Below are positions 8,346-14,666 of a stretch of 14,666 nt of DNA, one piece after another. The position numbers were made by a program, and so were the translations under genes. Positions within the stretch are counted from its first letter, which is position 1. Each line of letters starts with the position of its first letter. Origin of the DNA: Chloroflexota bacterium (GTDB taxonomy: Bacteria; Chloroflexota; Anaerolineae; B4-G1); NCBI GenBank assembly GCA_003648085.1, contig QMOC01000005.1, forward strand, positions 1 through 14,666, written 5' to 3'. Below the pieces are notes generated by a model that was not told where the DNA came from, made no database searches, and saw nothing but the letters and a program-made list of their open reading frames with translations.

Positions 8346-8870
8346 ATGTATGTTATGGTGCGACGACTGAAGTCACCCGACGCCAATTCCATCGTTGCCG
8401 TCATCGGCGGCTCAGCGCCGACGGAGGAGGAGGCTGCGGCAGCCGAAGCCGTGGGCCGGGCGCTGGCCGAAGGGGGGGCAGTGCTCGTCTGCGGCGGGCG
8501 CGGCGGGGTGATGGAGGCCGCCTGTCGTGGGGCCAAGTCCGCCGGCGGCCTCACCATCGGCATCCTCCCCGGCACCAATCGGGGGGAGGCCAATCCCTAC
8601 GTGGACATCCCCATCGTCACCGGGCTGGGAGAGGCGCGCAACGCCATCATTATGCGCACTGCCCAGGCGGTGGTCGCTATTGGGGGGAGTTACGGCACGC
8701 TGAGCGAGATCGCCTTTGCGCTTCTGTTCGGCGTGCCGGTGGTGGGGCTGGGGACGTGGGAGGTGAGGCGCGAGGGACACCCGGACGTGCCCGTCGTCTA
8801 CGTCGCCACGCCAGAGGAGGCGGCGGAGCGCGCATTGTCACTGGCGCCGGCGCATAGGAGACGGTCGTAG
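8346..8870 (+). CDS. LOG/SLOG-superfamily nucleotide-binding protein (TIGR00725-like)
   Basis: 174 residues; ATG 1 bp after the atpG stop, without a clear ribosome binding site, so probably translated by coupling as the last gene of the operon. The Rossmann-like SLOG fold is shown by VAVIGGSAP (residues 17-25), CGGRGGVMEAACRGA (49-63), LPGTNRGEANPYVDI (74-88), EARNAIIMR (96-104) and IGGSYGTLSE (112-121). The last motif replaces the P-G-G-x-G-T-x-x-E of the cytokinin-activating LOG phosphoribohydrolases with I-G-G-S-Y-G-T-L-S-E, which is typical of the TIGR00725 branch. LOG enzymes cleave nucleoside monophosphates to base and ribose phosphate, and related SLOG domains are thought to sense or process nucleotides in signalling and defence; the substrate here is unknown. 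The gene ends 6 bp from the convergent amt gene. Confidence 0.85.
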   Translation: MYVMVRRLKSPDANSIVAVIGGSAPTEEEAAAAEAVGRALAEGGAVLVCGGRGGVMEAACRGAKSAGGLTIGILPGTNRGEANPYVDIPIVTGLGEARNAIIMRTAQAVVAIGGSYGTLSEIAFALLFGVPVVGLGTWEVRREGHPDVPVVYVATPEEAAERALSLAPAHRRRS

Positions 8871-8876
8871 AAAAGT

Positions 8877-10220
8877 CTACTCTGCCTCTTCCGCCTCCTC
8901 CACTGCCACAACTTCCGGCTTGCGCTCTCTGCGCGGGCGGTAAGGCGCGTTCAGCCCCAGGAACATCAACCAGCCGACCAGAAAGGCCAGAAGGCCGATG
9001 GCCCCGAGGCCGGCCAGTTGGGCGATCAGTTGGCCGGGGCCATCGCCGATGAGGCCCGCCGCCGGGAGGAAGCCGGTCACGCCCTGCCCGGCTACGGTGC
9101 GATACTCATCCATCCCCACACCATTCCACCCCTGTCCCCAGCACCCGTCGGCGAAGAGCGCGACCGCCAGCGAGCCCCACAGCCCGCCCGCAATGCCCAG
9201 CGCCACAGTGGCCGTCTCGTCGGGGAGGCGCAGTACCCGCTCCACCAGGTAGACGCCCAAGGGAAGGAGCAGGCCGGCCACTGCGCCGGTCACCAGCGCT
9301 GCCCACGGTGGCACGAACGGTGCGCCCGCCGAGATGGCGACGAAGCCGGCCGCCGTCCCCCGCGCCGACATCAGCGCGTCGGCGCGGCCCACCGTGAGCC
9401 AGCAGTAGGTCTGCGAGACGAGGATCGCTCCCGCTCCGGCCAAGAGGCCGTTGGTCGCGATGCGCGGCAGGTTCAGTGTCGCCCCGGCCACGTGAAAGGG
9501 GAGGCTGAGTGACCAGCCCAGCCAGCCCAGGCCGAACAGGAGCGCACCCAGGTTGGCCAGGAGTGGGAAGTGTGCTGGCGGCATCTCCTCCGGCTCGCCG
9601 GGCTCATTGCGCGGCAACCGCTGACCCATCCCCACCAGCGCCCCCAGCGCGGCCATTCCACCCAGCAGGTAGACCACCCCGGAGCCCGCGTGGTCCACAA
9701 ATCCGTGTCCCCGCCGGAGGGTGATGCCCAGGTTGGCCAGCCAGCCACCGCCCCAGACCCAGCAGGCTGCCAGGGGGAAGAGCACCGCTGCCATCACCAG
9801 CCCGCCGATAGCGACCTGCCAGATGCGCGCTCGCCCATACAGGCTCAGCACCAGCAGCAGCACAGCCGTCGTCACCAGCGGCAGGTAGGTCACGAAGAGC
9901 GCCAGCGCCTCGGGCGTGGCGGCACCGTCGGTCAGGAAGAAACCCTTCAGGCCGACTATGCCCCAGTTCAGTTTCCCCTCACCGGCGAAGAGCCAGTCCA
10001 GCCCCTCCAGGCCCGGTTGGTCGCTCACCACCCGCGCACCGCCCAGGTGGAAGGCGAAGCCCACCGCGAGGTATCCCAGCGCCGCCAGCGCCAGCGCCAG
10101 CGCGCCCACCGTCGCCGACCGACGTGCCCGCCGCGGCTCCATCCCCCCCCAGGCCAGCAGGAACAGTCCCACCGGGATCAGATAGCCCAGCAACGCAGGA
10201 AGCCAGGTCTCGATTGCCAT
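8877..10220 (-). CDS. Amt/Rh-family channel lacking the twin pore histidines
   Basis: 447 residues from the ATG at 10220, chosen over 10283 because GGAGG lies at 10229-10233, 8 bp upstream, and the upstream codons fall in a palindrome. About eleven hydrophobic helices are seen, with Amt motifs: CWVWGGGWLA in helix 4/5, FVDHAGSGVVYLLGG, GTAAGFVAISAGAPFVPPWAAL, and ALGIAGGLWGSLAVALFADG. In ammonium channels of the AmtB type the pore holds two stacked histidines, in the motifs D-F-A-G-G-T-V-V-H and V-H-G-V-x-G-x-W-G. Here these positions read Tyr184 and Gly342. The Phe after the conserved Asp is also His177. The C-terminal tail (RRERKPEVVAVEEAEEAE) is short and acidic. Membership of the family is clear, but ammonium transport is doubtful. 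No classical GlnK gene adjoins. Confidence 0.88.
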   Translation of the reverse strand: MAIETWLPALLGYLIPVGLFLLAWGGMEPRRARRSATVGALALALAALGYLAVGFAFHLGGARVVSDQPGLEGLDWLFAGEGKLNWGIVGLKGFFLTDGAATPEALALFVTYLPLVTTAVLLLVLSLYGRARIWQVAIGGLVMAAVLFPLAACWVWGGGWLANLGITLRRGHGFVDHAGSGVVYLLGGMAALGALVGMGQRLPRNEPGEPEEMPPAHFPLLANLGALLFGLGWLGWSLSLPFHVAGATLNLPRIATNGLLAGAGAILVSQTYCWLTVGRADALMSARGTAAGFVAISAGAPFVPPWAALVTGAVAGLLLPLGVYLVERVLRLPDETATVALGIAGGLWGSLAVALFADGCWGQGWNGVGMDEYRTVAGQGVTGFLPAAGLIGDGPGQLIAQLAGLGAIGLLAFLVGWLMFLGLNAPYRPRRERKPEVVAVEEAEEAE

Positions 10221-10250
10221 AACCGTTCCCTCCAAATAGAATGACAAAAG

Positions 10251-10280
10251 GAACCCGGGTCTCTGCAGAAACCGGGGTTC
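10251..10280 (-). terminator. 30-bp palindrome between the LCP gene and amt; possible terminator
   Basis: GAACCCGGGTCTCTG faces CAGAAACCGGGGTTC: 13 of 15 positions pair with no loop beyond the centre. On the minus strand it follows the LCP stop codon by 25 bp and is followed by CTTTTGTC, a weak T tract, so it may end the LCP transcript. The same kind of GAACCCGGTTTCTG palindrome also occurs as a dispersed repeat in GC-rich genomes, so it could be a mobile or repeat-type element. Confidence 0.5.
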
Positions 10281-10305
10281 CAATCGCGGCTGCTCTCACC
10301 GGGCG

Positions 10306-11697
10306 TTAATCCGTCTCCTGCTGCTCTGGCGGCCGGTAGTCGGCTCCCAGGATGATGGAGATGTCGTGCTCGGCGGTGGGGTCAGCCCCATATATCACTG
10401 CCGTCAGTGGAAGGTCAAGGAGATGAGCGAGGTATTCAGCCGTGTAGGTCTTACCCGTGTAGACGATGATAAGTGTCTCGGGGTAATCGGAGCGGTCGGC
10501 GTTGTCGGTGCGCGCGATCTGCAAGCCCTGCTGCTGGAGATACTCGGCCGTGAGCGCGGCCAGCCCCGCCGTCATCGTCCCGTTCAGCACCTCGATGGTG
10601 GCCGCCTCGGCCTCCAGGCGCGCGGCAGGATCGCTGGTCTGGGGCAGAGGGGCCTCGGTGGTGAAGATGTAGTCGCGCAGTTCCCGGATGCGGTCGCGCA
10701 ATGGGATCAGCACCTCCTGTCCATCGGGCGTGGTCCAGAACTGAGTGTAGTGCTCGTCAATCACGCCGTAACGGATGTTTTCAGGATTCACCTCGCTCGC
10801 CAGTTGCGCCAGGGCGATGATTTTATCCAGTGTCAGGTCGGGGTCGGTCACCACCGAGCCTTGCAACGTCTGCCATAGTTCGGGTGCGCGGAGCGCCAGT
10901 TGCGGTAGTAAGTCGAGCCGCGTGACCTGCTCAAACACTGCCAGGATGACTTGCTGCTGGCGCTTGGCGCGGTCGAAGTCGCCGCCGGCGGTGTGACGGG
11001 TGCGGGCGTACTTGAGCGCCATCTCGCCGTCGAAGTGCTGCCAGCCGGCAGGGATGTAGAGGGGATCATAGCCATACGACTCATCGGGATAGGTAGGGTC
11101 CACGATCTCCTCCTCCACATAGACGTCAATCCCACCGATAAGGTCTATCATTGGCTCGAAGGCGGTGAAGTTGACGCGCACGTAGTGGTGGATGGGAATA
11201 CCAAGGTTGTACTGCACCGTTTCGGCGGCGAGTGCCGGGCCGCCGCCGGGGTAGTCATAGACCTCGCCGATGTAGTGGGCGGTGTTGATGCGCCCCTCCT
11301 CATAGCCGGGGATGGGCACCCACAGGTCACGAGGGATGGAGAGCATCCCGCCGCTCATCGTGACCGGGTCAATCGTCAGGACCAGCATTGTGTCGGTGCG
11401 CCAGGGGCCGTGTTCGTGCTCCCGCTGGTCAATGCCCATTACCAGGATGTTGACCCGCTCGGTGCCCTCCCAGCGTGGCAATGGCTCTCCTGGCTCGTAG
11501 GACACCGCGCTGGGCTCCTCGTGTTGGATGGTGAAGTCGGGCAGCGTGTCGGAAGCGGCAATGAACTGCCGCACCTGGTCAAAGACGAGTAGCCCCGCCA
11601 CACCGGCGACCATCAGGAAGAGCACGACCAAGCCCATTGCAAAGAGTGTTTGCGCTACGCTGCTCGAACGGTGCACCCATTTTCCACTGCGCCCCAC
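10306..11697 (-). CDS. LytR-CpsA-Psr (LCP) family protein with LytR_C domain
   Basis: 463 residues from a GTG start with GGGAGGG 5 bp upstream. One membrane anchor (about residues 17-39) precedes an extracytoplasmic LCP domain (about 80-255): VNILVMGIDQ with Asp90, WRTDTM (Arg100, Asp102), SIPRDLWV (Arg123, Asp124), the KYARTRH segment (Arg232, Arg234) and DFDRAKRQQQV (Asp242, Arg243, Arg246). These residues bind the pyrophosphate of polyprenyl-linked glycans in the family. A LytR_C domain follows at about 367-455 (IEVLNGTMTAGLAALTAEYL...IIVYTG). LCP enzymes attach wall polymers or surface glycans to the cell wall or to other glycans, so this is a surface-biogenesis enzyme. It lies downstream of the PP2C-like/NHL gene on the same strand but has its own promoter-like site. 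Confidence 0.93.
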   Translation of the reverse strand: MGRSGKWVHRSSSVAQTLFAMGLVVLFLMVAGVAGLLVFDQVRQFIAASDTLPDFTIQHEEPSAVSYEPGEPLPRWEGTERVNILVMGIDQREHEHGPWRTDTMLVLTIDPVTMSGGMLSIPRDLWVPIPGYEEGRINTAHYIGEVYDYPGGGPALAAETVQYNLGIPIHHYVRVNFTAFEPMIDLIGGIDVYVEEEIVDPTYPDESYGYDPLYIPAGWQHFDGEMALKYARTRHTAGGDFDRAKRQQQVILAVFEQVTRLDLLPQLALRAPELWQTLQGSVVTDPDLTLDKIIALAQLASEVNPENIRYGVIDEHYTQFWTTPDGQEVLIPLRDRIRELRDYIFTTEAPLPQTSDPAARLEAEAATIEVLNGTMTAGLAALTAEYLQQQGLQIARTDNADRSDYPETLIIVYTGKTYTAEYLAHLLDLPLTAVIYGADPTAEHDISIILGADYRPPEQQETD

Positions 11698-11744
11698 TGT
11701 TACCCTCCCGATAAGATGTGAAATGAGCCGGTAGTTTGGTTAAA

Positions 11745-11753
11745 ATTATAACA
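11745..11753 (-). promoter_or_regulatory. Extended -10 promoter for the LCP gene
   Basis: On the minus strand TGTTATAAT, an extended -10 (TG-n-TATAAT), lies about 48 bp before the GTG start in a locally AT-rich patch that stands out from the GC-rich surroundings. No good -35 hexamer is seen at 16-18 bp. It sits just after the stop codon of the upstream gene, so the LCP gene can be transcribed on its own. Confidence 0.6.
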
Positions 11754-11765
11754 CGATTGGAGCAA

Positions 11766-13958
11766 TCAGGGTAGCGGCGCTAGGTAGAGCCGTCCCGCAC
11801 TAACCACGTACAGTCGCCTCGCCACCTCGTCCACCGCCAGCGCTTCCAGTCCATCAAAGGCTCCCTCGGCGCGGAACTGTGTCTGGAAGATCCCGTCAGG
11901 TCCCAACACGATCACCCGTCTGTTGCCTCGGTCGGCCACGTAGACCGCCCCACTTCCGTCTGGGTCCACCGCCAACGCGATGGCCTGGCCGAGGTCGCCG
12001 GGCAGCCCCTGCACTTCAAAGGGCTGGCGTTCGCCTCCCAGGAATTTGAGGATCATTCCATCGGTGTAAAGGACGTAGATGTTGCCGTCTATCGCCATAT
12101 CTAGCGCGGTCGCCAGCGGCCTGGGCGGAGGGGTGACGAAGTAGCGATCGGGCGGGTCAGGGTAGGTATCGCTCCGAGGTTCGTAACGCCAGATCTGGTC
12201 GGCAGTAGCGTCGAGGACGTAGAAGCGTCCCTCGAAGGAACCGACCGCTCTGGGCGTCCCGCTTGGCGGCGTGCCCAGAAAGGAGTGCGTCAATTGGGTA
12301 GTTCCCCCTTCGCCTCCCCAGGCCGGGTCATAACCCACCAGCCCCCCGCCCTCTTCGAGGATCAGCAGGCCGCTCGTCTGCCGCTCGCCCCCCGAATCAA
12401 CCCAGATAAAGTCCACTAGATCCCCTACTTTCCTCTCCCCTATCCGCTGCCCGGTCTTGACGATAATTTCTGCTTCCTCCTCGATTACGCCGTCGCCGGC
12501 CGGGTTCAGGGTCAGTTGGGCCACCCATCCCCCTGCCGGATCGAGGACGAAGAGCATCTGGCCGTGGACGACCAGTTGACGCGGGACGGTCCCTCGTCCG
12601 AAGTCCCACAGTTGGACGGGTGTCAGGCGAATGACGCTATCCAGGAGATCGAGGGCGGCCTGGGCCTGGGCTTGCAGCGCTGTGGCGGCGGGGTCGTTGG
12701 GTCGCAGCGCGGCGGCGGCGGTGGCGTGCTCCAGCGCGGCCTCCCAATGGGGCCGTGCTTCCTCCAGGATGCTCCCGGCGGCCTGAGCCAATGCAATCTC
12801 TTCCTCCGCCTGGTTGATGACGCTGTGGAAACGTGCGTCTGCCCCGAACCACAGGTAGGCCAACGCCACGATGATGGCCAGCACGATTGGGATGCCAATA
12901 GCGATGGTCATCATCACGGTACGGTTCTCTTCGGGGATAGGGCGGGGAGGACGCGCCCGGCGACGGGCCTTCCGCTCCGGGCCTGGGAGCATGCGCCGGA
13001 ACAAGGCGCTCACTCCGCCGACCAGCCACACACCGAGAGCGGCAATTCCACGGCCTATGTAGCGGACGGCTTTCCCCATCCGCTCGCCCAGGCCGGGCCC
13101 CGGTTCGCGGGCCGGCCTGGGACGCGGACGTGGTTTCGGTCTGGGTTGGGGTCGCTCGCGCCTGGGGCGGCGGAGAGGCGGAGGGGCTGGGGCCTCGGAG
13201 ACCATCGGCGCTTCCTCCGGCGGAGCCCAGCGCACGACCAGCGCGGTGAAGTCGGCCTCGCCTCTGATCTGCTCCAATCCATCCAGCACCTCCTGCACTT
13301 CAGCACGGGGCAGCACGCGGGCGATGCCAGCGTCGCCAGCCTCCTGCACCAGGGCAGGCGAGGCCAAGAGCAGTGTGTCGCCAGTGGCGACGAAGGTGTG
13401 GTGGAGGCGCACGTCGGCCAGCGGCCCCATTCCCAGATGGGGCAGGTCACCATCACGGGGAAAGTGTTCTATGTGCTCACCGTGCAGGACGCAGGCCCAG
13501 GCAGGGCCGGCCTGGAGGATAAAGAGGTCATCACCGTGCAGGACGGCACAGGTGAGGCCACCGTAGCATCGCCCGGAGGGGTCGGAGTGCAGGTTGGTGC
13601 GGAACAGGTAGCGATTGGCGGCGGCGGCGGCCTGACGCAGCGCGGCTGTGATGCTGCCGCCGGTGGACCAATAGGTCTGGGCCACCACCTCGCGCAGTTC
13701 CCGGTAGAGGTGGGGCGACGCCGGGCCGGTCAGGTCGAGCAGGATGAAGAGGCGTTCACCTTCCCGACCACGGGCCGCTCGGGGCGGGGAGGCCAAGGCC
13801 GTGGCGAAGGGAGCAGCATCCTCCAGGCGCGTGCCACCGGTGACGCGCAACGTGCCGATAGAAATTGCGGGTTGTGGATTGCGGGTTGCGGATTCCATTT
13901 CGGTATAAGCCGCCGACGGTCGCTTGTTCGGATGGTTACGAAGCGACGGCGTACTCAA
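11766..13958 (-). CDS. PP2C-like domain - transmembrane helix - NHL-type propeller membrane protein
   Basis: 730 residues from a TTG (AGGAG at 5-bp range upstream, overlapping the toxin gene by 23 bp); an ATG at 13898 would shorten it by 20 residues. Residues about 30-250 resemble a PP2C/PPM phosphatase fold (LEDAAPFATAL, LFILLDLTG, GGLTCAVLHGDDLFILQAGPAWACVL, FVATGDTLLLASPALV, DFTALVVRW), but the metal-binding D-G-x-G and D-N motifs are not intact, so it may be a pseudophosphatase. A Pro/Arg-rich linker (about 257-290) leads to a membrane helix at about 347-370 (MMTIAIGIPIVLAIIVALAYLWF). Outside are an Ala/Glu helical segment (about 375-430) and a propeller with NHL-like repeats such as AIALAVDPDGSGAVYVADRGNRRVIVLGPDG. 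This suggests transmembrane signalling between a cytoplasmic phosphatase-like domain and an external sensor; ligand unknown. LCP-gene proximity hints at envelope control. Confidence 0.75.
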   Translation of the reverse strand: MSTPSLRNHPNKRPSAAYTEMESATRNPQPAISIGTLRVTGGTRLEDAAPFATALASPPRAARGREGERLFILLDLTGPASPHLYRELREVVAQTYWSTGGSITAALRQAAAAANRYLFRTNLHSDPSGRCYGGLTCAVLHGDDLFILQAGPAWACVLHGEHIEHFPRDGDLPHLGMGPLADVRLHHTFVATGDTLLLASPALVQEAGDAGIARVLPRAEVQEVLDGLEQIRGEADFTALVVRWAPPEEAPMVSEAPAPPPLRRPRRERPQPRPKPRPRPRPAREPGPGLGERMGKAVRYIGRGIAALGVWLVGGVSALFRRMLPGPERKARRRARPPRPIPEENRTVMMTIAIGIPIVLAIIVALAYLWFGADARFHSVINQAEEEIALAQAAGSILEEARPHWEAALEHATAAAALRPNDPAATALQAQAQAALDLLDSVIRLTPVQLWDFGRGTVPRQLVVHGQMLFVLDPAGGWVAQLTLNPAGDGVIEEEAEIIVKTGQRIGERKVGDLVDFIWVDSGGERQTSGLLILEEGGGLVGYDPAWGGEGGTTQLTHSFLGTPPSGTPRAVGSFEGRFYVLDATADQIWRYEPRSDTYPDPPDRYFVTPPPRPLATALDMAIDGNIYVLYTDGMILKFLGGERQPFEVQGLPGDLGQAIALAVDPDGSGAVYVADRGNRRVIVLGPDGIFQTQFRAEGAFDGLEALAVDEVARRLYVVSAGRLYLAPLP
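13867..13894 (-). repeat. Four tandem copies of a 7-bp unit near the start of the PP2C-like/NHL gene
   Basis: On the plus strand the units are GCGGGTT, GTGGATT, GCGGGTT and GCGGATT (consensus GYGGRTT). They encode the ATRNPQPAIS region near the protein's N-terminus. Heptad DNA units are not a multiple of three, so a gain or loss of a unit would shift the frame between the TTG start at 13958 and the body of the gene. Confidence 0.6.
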
Positions 13959-14295
13959 GCGGCTCCTCTCGGACGGCGTAGGCCCGCTCGTGGGGGCCGA
14001 CGGTGAGGAAGATGACGGTCTCGTCGGGCAGCCCTTCGCAGAAGCAGAACTTGCACTCGGGGATGCGCCGACACTCCTCGCAGATCACAAAGATGATGCG
14101 GAAGTTGCGGGTAACGCGGATACTGCGACAGCCACGGAGGTCTTTCCCACCGGGTACTTTGCCCAGCCGTTCGGTACCAGCATATGGATCTTGCAGAACG
14201 CGCCCGATTTCGCGGCGAATCTGCCGGCGCATGCTCCGGTAACGCTTGAGGTTCTTTTCGAAAAGAGGCGTATACTCAGCCCGATAGGTCGTCAT
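13936..14295 (-). CDS. RelE/ParE-family toxin with two CxxC motifs
   Basis: 119 residues from an ATG that overlaps the antitoxin gene by 20 bp. The arrangement and sequence fit the RelE superfamily of type II toxins, small basic proteins that usually cleave mRNA at the ribosome: YTPLFEKNLKRY helix, QIRREIGRVLQDPYAGTERL, GGKDLRGCRSIRVTRNFRIIFVI, then VIFLTVGPHERAYA. Between the last two strands is an insert, CEECRRIPECKFCFC, with Cys72-x2-Cys75 and Cys81-x2-Cys84, which could bind a metal such as zinc. The antitoxin precedes it, as in relBE-type operons. The 3' end overlaps the start of the PP2C-like/NHL gene. The assignment to the superfamily is good; the target is not known. Confidence 0.85.
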   Translation of the reverse strand: MTTYRAEYTPLFEKNLKRYRSMRRQIRREIGRVLQDPYAGTERLGKVPGGKDLRGCRSIRVTRNFRIIFVICEECRRIPECKFCFCEGLPDETVIFLTVGPHERAYAVREEPLEYAVAS

Positions 14296-14536
14296 CGGCT
14301 CCCCAGACCTCCACAGGCGTAAGCAGGCGAAGTGTCCCTGCCTCCTTCATCTGCAGCAGTTCAGTCAGATCCTCGTCAATCGGTGACCCCGGCTCAATGA
14401 TGGTCGGCTCCTCATAGAAGCCCCATGTTTCAAACGCTCGGGTGATCTCCTCCCGCACCACGCGCCGAATAAGCGCCTCCAACTCGGCTACGCTTAGCAC
14501 AGTCATTGCCTGAGAAGCGGTTTGTACAGCAGACAT
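14276..14536 (-). CDS. Antitoxin partner of the RelE-family toxin
   Basis: 86 residues from the ATG at 14536, chosen because GGAGGTG lies at 14542-14548, 5 bp upstream; the longer open frame to 14653 runs over another gene. The protein is acidic: a helical N-terminal half (SVAELEALIRRVVREEITRAFETWG, residues 14-38) and an acidic C-terminal half (PGSPIDEDLTELLQMKEAGTLRLLTPVEVWGADDD) that would wrap the basic toxin. No clear DNA-binding motif is visible, though the first half could dimerise. I call it an antitoxin from its size, charge and its 20-bp overlap with the toxin gene. Confidence 0.75.
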   Translation of the reverse strand: MSAVQTASQAMTVLSVAELEALIRRVVREEITRAFETWGFYEEPTIIEPGSPIDEDLTELLQMKEAGTLRLLTPVEVWGADDDLSG

Positions 14537-14561
14537 TGTCTCACCTCCGGTAACCCTCTCT

Positions 14562-14666
14562 CTACCCCGCGTGCTCGAACTCTCCCAACCAGCGCACGAA
14601 ACGCAGGTGTTGGCAGGCGTTGACCAGTTGCCGGTCGGCAGTCCAGAATTCACAATTACGCAGTTC
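14562..14666 (-). CDS. PIN-domain (VapC-like) protein, C-terminal end only
   Basis: The reverse strand reads 34 codons to a TAG at 14562-14564: ELRNCEFWTADRQLVNACQ followed by HLRFVRWLGEFEHAG. The FWTADRxLxNAxxxxxxxVRWLG pattern is the usual end of VapC-type PIN ribonucleases, where the Asp of the T-A-D motif is one of the metal-binding acids. The rest lies beyond the window. It is 25 bp upstream of the antitoxin gene on the same strand, so two toxin systems follow each other in one transcript or have been assembled side by side. Confidence 0.7.
   Translation of the reverse strand, partial: ELRNCEFWTADRQLVNACQHLRFVRWLGEFEHAG

Noticed and set aside
9570..10244. 224-codon plus-strand open frame opposite amt
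   Set aside because: The composition is Gln/Arg/Pro/His-rich, as expected from the complement of membrane-helix codons; the minus strand clearly encodes the Amt protein.
10221..10283. Upstream start for the Amt protein
   Set aside because: It would begin within the palindrome and add a non-conserved segment; the ATG at 10220 has its own GGAGG.
12516..14006. 496-codon open frame on the plus strand opposite the PP2C-like/NHL gene
   Set aside because: It lies opposite a gene with recognisable domains and reads as low-complexity Gly/Gln/Arg sequence with no domain; in GC-rich DNA long antisense frames are common.
14537..14653. Longer N-terminus for the antitoxin
   Set aside because: This stretch is coding in another frame for the end of a PIN-domain protein, and the ATG at 14536 has a near-ideal ribosome binding site.

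Overview
The window (14,666 bp, GC-rich, dense, with ATG, GTG and TTG starts) looks like a bacterial chromosome segment. The gene mix (an alternative N-type F1Fo ATPase, a LytR-CpsA-Psr protein, a large phosphatase-like/NHL-propeller membrane protein, toxin-antitoxin genes, short palindromic intergenic repeats) suggests a Chloroflexota-like organism. That placement is an inference from overall impression only; no rRNA or marker gene is present.

Layout. Positions 3-386: the end, or all, of an unrecognised gene followed by a terminator-like hairpin. Positions 387-663: a 277-bp leader with three stem-loops. Positions 664-8870, plus strand: one compact unit consisting of a DUF4062/TIR-like protein, then atpD-atpC-atpQ-atpR-(palindromic repeat)-atpB-atpE-atpF-atpA, a PstA/DarA (PII-like, cyclic-di-AMP receptor family) protein, atpG, and a LOG/SLOG nucleotide-binding protein. 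Genes overlap or are 1-16 bp apart except for the 192-bp repeat-bearing gap before atpB. Positions 8877-10220, minus: an Amt/Rh-family channel. 10306-11697, minus: an LCP protein. 11766-13958, minus: PP2C-like domain, transmembrane helix and NHL-like propeller in one protein. 13936-14536, minus: RelE-type toxin and antitoxin. 14562-14666, minus: the C-terminal end of a PIN-domain (VapC-like) protein cut by the window edge.

The ATPase has the gene order DCQRB-EF-AG and the AtpQ/AtpR proteins that define the N-ATPase group, has no separate delta gene (the b subunit carries a delta-like C-terminal domain), and its c subunit carries an E-S-T-x-x-Y sodium-type site. N-ATPases are regarded as accessory ion-pumping enzymes. 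The main point of interest is that this operon also encodes three small proteins from nucleotide-signalling families (DUF4062/TIR-like, PstA-like, LOG/SLOG), the PstA-like gene being inserted between atpA and atpG. I infer a second-messenger-controlled ion pump. Further oddities are a tandem duplication at the alpha-subunit N-terminus, an epsilon subunit without its regulatory helices, and an Amt protein that appears to lack both pore histidines.
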